From the NCBI GenBank assembly GCA_910585715.1, contig CAJUEX010000007.1, forward strand, positions 37,645 to 101,644: a stretch of DNA of 64,000 nt, read 5' to 3'. This DNA is from an uncultured Lachnospiraceae bacterium. Its GTDB lineage: Bacteria; Bacillota; Clostridia; Lachnospirales; Lachnospiraceae. The notes under the pieces are model-generated. The model saw only the letters and a list, made by a program, of their open reading frames with translations, did not search any database and was not told the origin of the DNA. A program made the position numbers and the translations under genes. Position 1 is the stretch's first letter; each line of letters starts with the position of its first letter. Below, piece after piece: positions 59,784 through 64,000 of the stretch.

Positions 59784-61841
59784 TTAAAGCTCTATGCAGT
59801 CCCCTGCCACTAAAGGCATTTTCACATCCAGATATTTTACAGGAGTCTTTTCCCCTTTCACCATACGGAAAAGACTGCATTCTTTTAAGCCCACGCTTTT
59901 TTGCACATCCATAAGCCTTGTTCCAAGAGAAACCCAGAGCACATTGCCAGATACACTGATACAAATCTGGGGAATCACAACTGCACGCCCCCGGAAATAA
60001 TGATATGCACAGCCATCCACTCCAAGCCCCCCTTTCCTCATGTTTTCCGTAGCCTTTAAAAGGCTTTCCCAATTATTGCACGACAATAAACAAATATTCC
60101 TGTCATAGCACAGATTTCCTGTACTGTTCCGGTCCGTAAACTGTGTAGGATATACAAGCCTCATATATTCCGCCGAAAATCCCTTATATAAAAGGTCGGC
60201 AATTCCCGCACCGCCGCACAGCTTATTATCACTGGTCATGGTTTTAGGCGGCGCCACCACAAAATTCATTTCTCCTGCAAAGGGCTCAAGCTTTATATTC
60301 CCATTCCGCTCAATTACCTGATATCTCGCCGCACCTGTACCGGTATAGCCGTTTAAATCCCCATTGCTTTGTCTGGCATCGGGAATATTCTGATACAGGG
60401 TATATTCCGTCATCAGGCTCATGCCTTCAAAGATTCCTACATAGCCGCTTTCCGGACAATAATCATAATAATAGAAAAGAATTTCTTCTTCTTCCATTGG
60501 AAGGTTTTCCAATATGGCATTTTTGACTGCCGTAAAGACTTCTTTTTGAGAGGCAGCTTTTGACATCAGCTTACGGTAATCCTCGTGAACCTTCTCTGTA
60601 TCTAAAGTGAAAATTTCCTTCTTCATTGTAACAAGCGCTTTTTCCGATACTTTTTCCAATTGAAAGCAGGTTCCCTGATATACGATTCCTTCTGCCAATG
60701 TCACATCCAATTCCACCGCGATATCCGAATCCAGACTGCAGGCATCCGGACGGCTGCAGGCAAGGTAAAAGGTTCCCTTCGTGTTTTGAAAAGAATAAAC
60801 AGCCTTTTCCATTACCCGGCAACAGACCTTGGGACCTTTTGCTTTTCCATTTACAAACCCGATACTGAATTCAGCTGCTGTCACCGGCAGCTGAAACTGT
60901 CTGCCGCAAATAATTTTATTTTCTTCTCCGACGTTTACTTCATAGGTTCCGGGCCTTTCCATTATAATCGTCCCATTTTCATCCTGAATGGTACAGGATT
61001 CCACAACAGGTTTTTGCAGGATTATGTCCGTCCTGTCGCCATGCAGAGACTCCCCCTGCCCAGTCTTATAATATGCCTCCAGAAAAATCTCTTTTTCTTC
61101 ATCTAAATTCAATTTGGAAACGTCCAGTTTTCCCTTATCTGCAACTGCCTCTCCCATAAATTGTCCGCTGCTGTAAATCCGTGCCCAAAGAGAGGCTCCT
61201 GCTGTAAAATCCCCTGTCAGGACAACCTTTCCCTCTTCAACAGCCGTCTGCTTAATTTCCGGCGGCGCAATACAGGCTGTCACAGGAGGACAAAATGCCC
61301 CGTAAATCTTTGCCCCTTCATCCTCCATACCATAACCCAATTGAAAGGTAAAGTCTTTGCTGTCCTCCCACAAATCCAATTGTTCCAGGCCAATTCTGGC
61401 ATTGGGCAGATTCAGCATAACATATTTTTCATTTTCATAAGCATCCTGATAAAACACTACAAGCTCCTTGGAAAACTCATAGGCATTTTTTCCCCGCTCC
61501 GGTAAAAAAACCAGCTCCCGTCCCTTCGTCACATGCCAGCTTTTCAAAGCCAGAGCCTCATAGTACACCCTGACAGCTGTTCCCGTGGTCTGTGTGTTTT
61601 CATCCTTCAGATATACATATAAGTCCGTCAAATCTTTTAACAATTCTTTCTTTACCCCAATGGTGCCCACAGAATTATTCCATTCCGACCAGCCTTCTAT
61701 CACAGAATCGGAAGCTGTATTTCTCGATTTGCTAAGTACTATCCTGACATTTCCAAAGCATACCCCTTTTGTGCTCACTTCATACAGGTACTCTTCTCCC
61801 TCTTCTGTTATCTGTACCCTTTCTATCTCTGACAAGCTCAT
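59784..61841 (-). CDS. Unknown 685-residue protein of the giant-protein cluster
   Basis: No recognised family and no signal peptide. The first 430 residues look like several beta-sandwich domains (VTLAEGIVYQGTCFQLEKV, AYYKTGQGESLHGDRTDI). The last 170 are cysteine-containing with CGGAGIADLLYKGF, LSCNNWESLLKATENMRKGG and a C-terminal YLDVKMPLVAGDCIEL, suggesting a separate globular domain. It lies between the Hint-domain gene and the 958-residue gene in one transcription unit. Confidence 0.55.
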   Translation of the reverse strand: MSLSEIERVQITEEGEEYLYEVSTKGVCFGNVRIVLSKSRNTASDSVIEGWSEWNNSVGTIGVKKELLKDLTDLYVYLKDENTQTTGTAVRVYYEALALKSWHVTKGRELVFLPERGKNAYEFSKELVVFYQDAYENEKYVMLNLPNARIGLEQLDLWEDSKDFTFQLGYGMEDEGAKIYGAFCPPVTACIAPPEIKQTAVEEGKVVLTGDFTAGASLWARIYSSGQFMGEAVADKGKLDVSKLNLDEEKEIFLEAYYKTGQGESLHGDRTDIILQKPVVESCTIQDENGTIIMERPGTYEVNVGEENKIICGRQFQLPVTAAEFSIGFVNGKAKGPKVCCRVMEKAVYSFQNTKGTFYLACSRPDACSLDSDIAVELDVTLAEGIVYQGTCFQLEKVSEKALVTMKKEIFTLDTEKVHEDYRKLMSKAASQKEVFTAVKNAILENLPMEEEEILFYYYDYCPESGYVGIFEGMSLMTEYTLYQNIPDARQSNGDLNGYTGTGAARYQVIERNGNIKLEPFAGEMNFVVAPPKTMTSDNKLCGGAGIADLLYKGFSAEYMRLVYPTQFTDRNSTGNLCYDRNICLLSCNNWESLLKATENMRKGGLGVDGCAYHYFRGRAVVIPQICISVSGNVLWVSLGTRLMDVQKSVGLKECSLFRMVKGEKTPVKYLDVKMPLVAGDCIEL

Positions 61842-61914
61842 GGTATTCCCTCCTTATGATTTATTTGAATATGTAATTGCGAAATGCCCAGCCTCTATCA
61901 TTTACCTGACAAAG

Positions 61915-63450
61915 TCAAAGGCCCAGCCTCTGGGTTAACAGACCATTCCTTTTTTCCCAACTGTCATAATCCTCTCTCCATTCTTCCGGTACCTGATAGC
62001 GCAGGTTATTGGCAAGCTCTGCCGCACTCAGTTCTGCCGTGCTGTCTCCTGCCAGAAATCCATTGACATATAATCTGTTACCGCTTTCCAGTGTAACATG
62101 ATATAATACAGTTTCCACCCCCGGCGTCACGCACAGTTCCGCAATTTTTGTCTTTCCTTCCAAAGTGTATACTTCTGTTCCTGCTTCTAAAAGGTTGGCG
62201 CACACCAGCCCTTTGTCCGTTTCAAAAGGATGATTGATGCTTACCGAAACTTCTTTTCCATTTTCTCCCTTCATATGTACCATTGCCGTAATCATACTGA
62301 CTCTTTGTATATCTTTCACCTTAATGCCGCCTTCAGGAGTGGAAAGCATATCACCTGCGCAGATGTCCTCCACCTGCTTCTCCGAACCATCCTGCAGCCT
62401 AATTTTCACGCCAGCCTCAAAGCAGTCTTTATAAATATTGATTCTTTCTATGATTTTTTTATTTAATGCAGGTTTTGCGTTTTGATCATTCGTTACCAGA
62501 AAAGTGTACGGCTTTCCCTGGCTGACTGCTTTGATTTCCAGCTTATAGGTCACATAGCAATAAAGGCTGTCCAAAATTTTTTCATAAGGATTTCCAAAAC
62601 TGTCCGGCATATTCCATGAAATAGTACTTGCATCTTCGAGCACTGCCGCTGCGTCATTGTGGCAGAATCCCTGCCCTTTTGCATTGACTGCTGTCAGCAT
62701 CACAGATGAAATATTATGAAGATTCACTCCCTGCACCTTGACTTTCCCTTTGCTGGGGATACGCAGACAGCCGTCTGAAAGCTCTGCGCTGGAATAAAAG
62801 TAATCTCTTAAGTCCTCGGTAAAGACTCCCCCCTTGTAACGGTACGCAATGTTGATATCCGTATTTTCTTTATTTTTATGAGTCCTTATGGGCGCGTCAA
62901 TGGTAAACGTACCAGAGTAATTCAAGCCATACAAGCTTAATATTTCCCTGCATTCATAAGGCGTTACATTATCATCAACCGTGTAAAGCCTCACAACAAT
63001 TTCCAATGCTTCATTTTGCCCTTCATCAAAATATTTTGCCGGAATCTGCAGACATACCTCCTCCTGGTCTCCCGTAAAATCGCTGCATACGTCACCCATA
63101 ACAGTTTCTTTATCCAACAGGTTTTCTCCCGTGGCAATCTGAGGACTGAAAGCAGTTAAAATGCAATAGCCTTTAGGATCTGCAGCAACTGCCCTCAAAT
63201 CCACCTGCACATATTGTTTTGTTTCATCCGTATAACTGATATGAGAGACCTCAATCTCAAACTCTTCCGGCTGTTCATCCGAAAAAAGTTCTTCCACCGG
63301 TTTTCCCGCAAGCATTTTTTCACGGATGGCGCATGTTTCTTTATATGCCTCATAAGTCTTTGGATATTTCTTTTCCATATTTTCCTCATTACCAAAAATT
63401 TTTACAAACGCATCCATTTCCTCCATTTTTCTGTCAATAAGTGCTTTCAT
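61915..63450 (-). CDS. Hint-domain (Hedgehog/intein-type) protein heading the giant-protein cluster
   Basis: The 511-residue protein has a short coiled N-terminus, beta-rich central domains (about 65-330) and a C-terminal Hint domain at about 343-469: CFEAGVKIRLQDGSEKQVED with the first cysteine, AGDML, the block-B-like VSINHPFET with its histidine, and VTLESGNRLYVNGFLAGD. The usual terminal His-Asn is replaced by Ala-Gly-Asp, so N-terminal thioester chemistry may be kept while C-terminal splicing is not. A 42-residue tail follows. Such domains self-cleave or attach cargo in polymorphic toxins and hedgehog-like proteins. Its promoter lies at 63519-63547. Confidence 0.8.
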   Translation of the reverse strand: MKALIDRKMEEMDAFVKIFGNEENMEKKYPKTYEAYKETCAIREKMLAGKPVEELFSDEQPEEFEIEVSHISYTDETKQYVQVDLRAVAADPKGYCILTAFSPQIATGENLLDKETVMGDVCSDFTGDQEEVCLQIPAKYFDEGQNEALEIVVRLYTVDDNVTPYECREILSLYGLNYSGTFTIDAPIRTHKNKENTDINIAYRYKGGVFTEDLRDYFYSSAELSDGCLRIPSKGKVKVQGVNLHNISSVMLTAVNAKGQGFCHNDAAAVLEDASTISWNMPDSFGNPYEKILDSLYCYVTYKLEIKAVSQGKPYTFLVTNDQNAKPALNKKIIERINIYKDCFEAGVKIRLQDGSEKQVEDICAGDMLSTPEGGIKVKDIQRVSMITAMVHMKGENGKEVSVSINHPFETDKGLVCANLLEAGTEVYTLEGKTKIAELCVTPGVETVLYHVTLESGNRLYVNGFLAGDSTAELSAAELANNLRYQVPEEWREDYDSWEKRNGLLTQRLGL

Positions 63451-63518
63451 GTCCGTTATCTCCTTTCTGTTTTGTTCCGCTTTAGCAATTGCTTGTTTCT
63501 GTTTTATTCATTTAATTT

Positions 63519-63547
63519 ATTTTACATTAATCTTTTTAATTCGTCAA
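63519..63547 (-). promoter_or_regulatory. Promoter of the giant-protein cluster
   Basis: On the minus strand TTGACG (63542-63547) and TAAAAT (63519-63524) are 17 bases apart, about 70 bases upstream of the Hint-domain gene. No other strong promoter is seen in the short gaps of the cluster, so the five genes are probably one operon. Confidence 0.75.
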
Positions 63548-63578
63548 TCTTTTTAAAATAATATCTTATGTTTTTTGT

Positions 63579-63704
63579 AACAGTTCAGCCTGCGGGTTTT
63601 GGATTTGAGGACGTAGGAACTGGCAGAACATATAATAGTCTTCGGGGCACGCTCCCGCTCTGATAAAAACGCAACAGTGCTAAGCTCGAAAATACCTCGC
63701 TAAG
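63579..63704. repeat. Palindromic repeat, copy E, truncated half in inverse orientation
   Basis: AACAGTTCAG, then arm sequence (GGATTTGAGGACGTAGGAAC) and inverted core (CACGCTCCCGCTCTGATAAA, then CTAAGCTCGAAAATACCTCG), nearly identical to the reverse complement of 47550-47650. The second arm is missing: the element stops at CGCTAAG and runs into a gene fragment. Confidence 0.85.
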
Positions 63705-63872
63705 GAAAGAGATGAAAAATTAAAAAGGATTGGGCAGTATGCAATAGAGGTTTTAAGAGATGAACCGTGGCCGGTAGACAGGGATGTGCCGATGGATTTC
63801 ATCTTTATAAAAGCAAAGCTTACGGCAGAAGGCAAGGGAAAAGATTATAAGCTCATAATGTTACAACAATAG
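63702..63872 (+). pseudogene. C-terminal gene fragment next to repeat E
   Basis: An open frame of 56 codons without a start reads KLKRIGQYAIEVLRDEPW, then DFIFIKAKLTAEGKGKDYKL and a stop. It begins exactly where the repeat breaks off. I do not recognise its family. The remaining sequence to 64000 shows no gene; GTCAAGTAAAGTGTGTAA (63956-63973) could be an insertion-sequence end of IS256 type, but this is a weak impression. Confidence 0.4.
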
Positions 63873-64000
63873 ATAGTTTTTCCTGTACTTTTTCCAAAAA
63901 TTAAGCCGCACTATTAGAATGTTTTAATGCTGCATTTAAATTTTTTAGGGTTTGTCAAGTAAAGTGTGTAAATTAATTTGATTTTTTTCGGCGGTCTTAA

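Noticed and set aside
61915..63450. A true splicing intein in the Hint-domain protein
   Set aside because: The terminal His-Asn and a downstream nucleophile are not present, and the domain is near the C-terminus rather than inside a conserved enzyme.
42007..63704. Prophage or integrative element
   Set aside because: No integrase, portal, terminase, relaxase or tail genes and no attachment-site-bearing tRNA are seen.
63941..64000. Insertion-sequence end at the right edge
   Set aside because: GTCAAGTAAAGTGTGTAA suggests an IS256-type end, but no transposase is in the window, so it is only mentioned.

Overview
The window looks like a chromosome segment of a Gram-positive, low-to-moderate GC gut Clostridia, most likely a Lachnospiraceae. 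This rests on family content and style (Wzm/Wzt export of a rhamnose-type polysaccharide, DUF4956/VTC/CotH trio, GH25 lysozyme, GH78 rhamnosidase, strong AGGAGG-type ribosome sites); species cannot be named from the sequence. Nearly every gene is on the minus strand. There are no rRNA, tRNA or CRISPR loci, and no complete transposase.

Region 1 (1-19.5 kb) is a cell-surface polysaccharide locus read right to left from a promoter/operator at about 19.45-19.49 kb: ABC permease and ATPase (Wzm/Wzt), a degenerate methyltransferase/kinase-like fusion, a two-domain GT2, a phosphohexomutase, GtrA plus a DPM1-like GT2, a flippase-like membrane protein, an APH-like kinase plus HAD phosphatase plus nucleotidyltransferase, the CotH/VTC/DUF4956 trio, a polytopic membrane protein and a partial GT2 leaving the window. 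Two simple-sequence tracts (C9 and a 7-copy hexamer) sit near the 5' ends of two of these genes.

Region 2 (19.6-24.2 kb) is AT-rich and looks acquired. It is a compact RiPP operon with a 50-residue precursor resembling sactipeptides (CX3CX3CX3C core, very short leader), two radical SAM/SPASM proteins and an ABC exporter, behind a near-consensus promoter. A 5'-truncated Rpn-type nuclease/transposase remnant lies next to it.

Region 3 (25-41.8 kb) returns to surface carbohydrate genes: a GH78 rhamnosidase lipoprotein, two tandem copies of a membrane-protein pair (one partner fused to a metallo-beta-lactamase domain), a GT-C-like membrane protein, rfbC, a GH25 lysozyme, rfbA and rfbB, a small zinc-ribbon-like protein, a UDP-sugar dehydrogenase and a NeuB-family synthase. 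No rfbD is present.

Region 4 (42-47.1 kb) is defence/toxin-like: a 978-residue SIR2-domain protein with a long C-terminal region, then an XRE regulator, ImmA/IrrE protease and PIN-domain protein operon with two palindromic operators at its promoter.

Region 5 (47.2-63.7 kb) is a five-gene, roughly 15.8 kb cassette of proteins I mostly do not recognise: a Hint-domain protein (511 aa), unknown proteins of 685 and 958 aa, an MBL-fold protein (394 aa) and a 2639-residue beta-rich giant, all without obvious signal peptides. Near-identical inverted copies of a palindromic repeat flank it. Large palindromic repeats (about 210-220 bp, full or partial copies at 5.1, 16.9, 33.0, 47.4 and 63.6 kb) separate the functional blocks.
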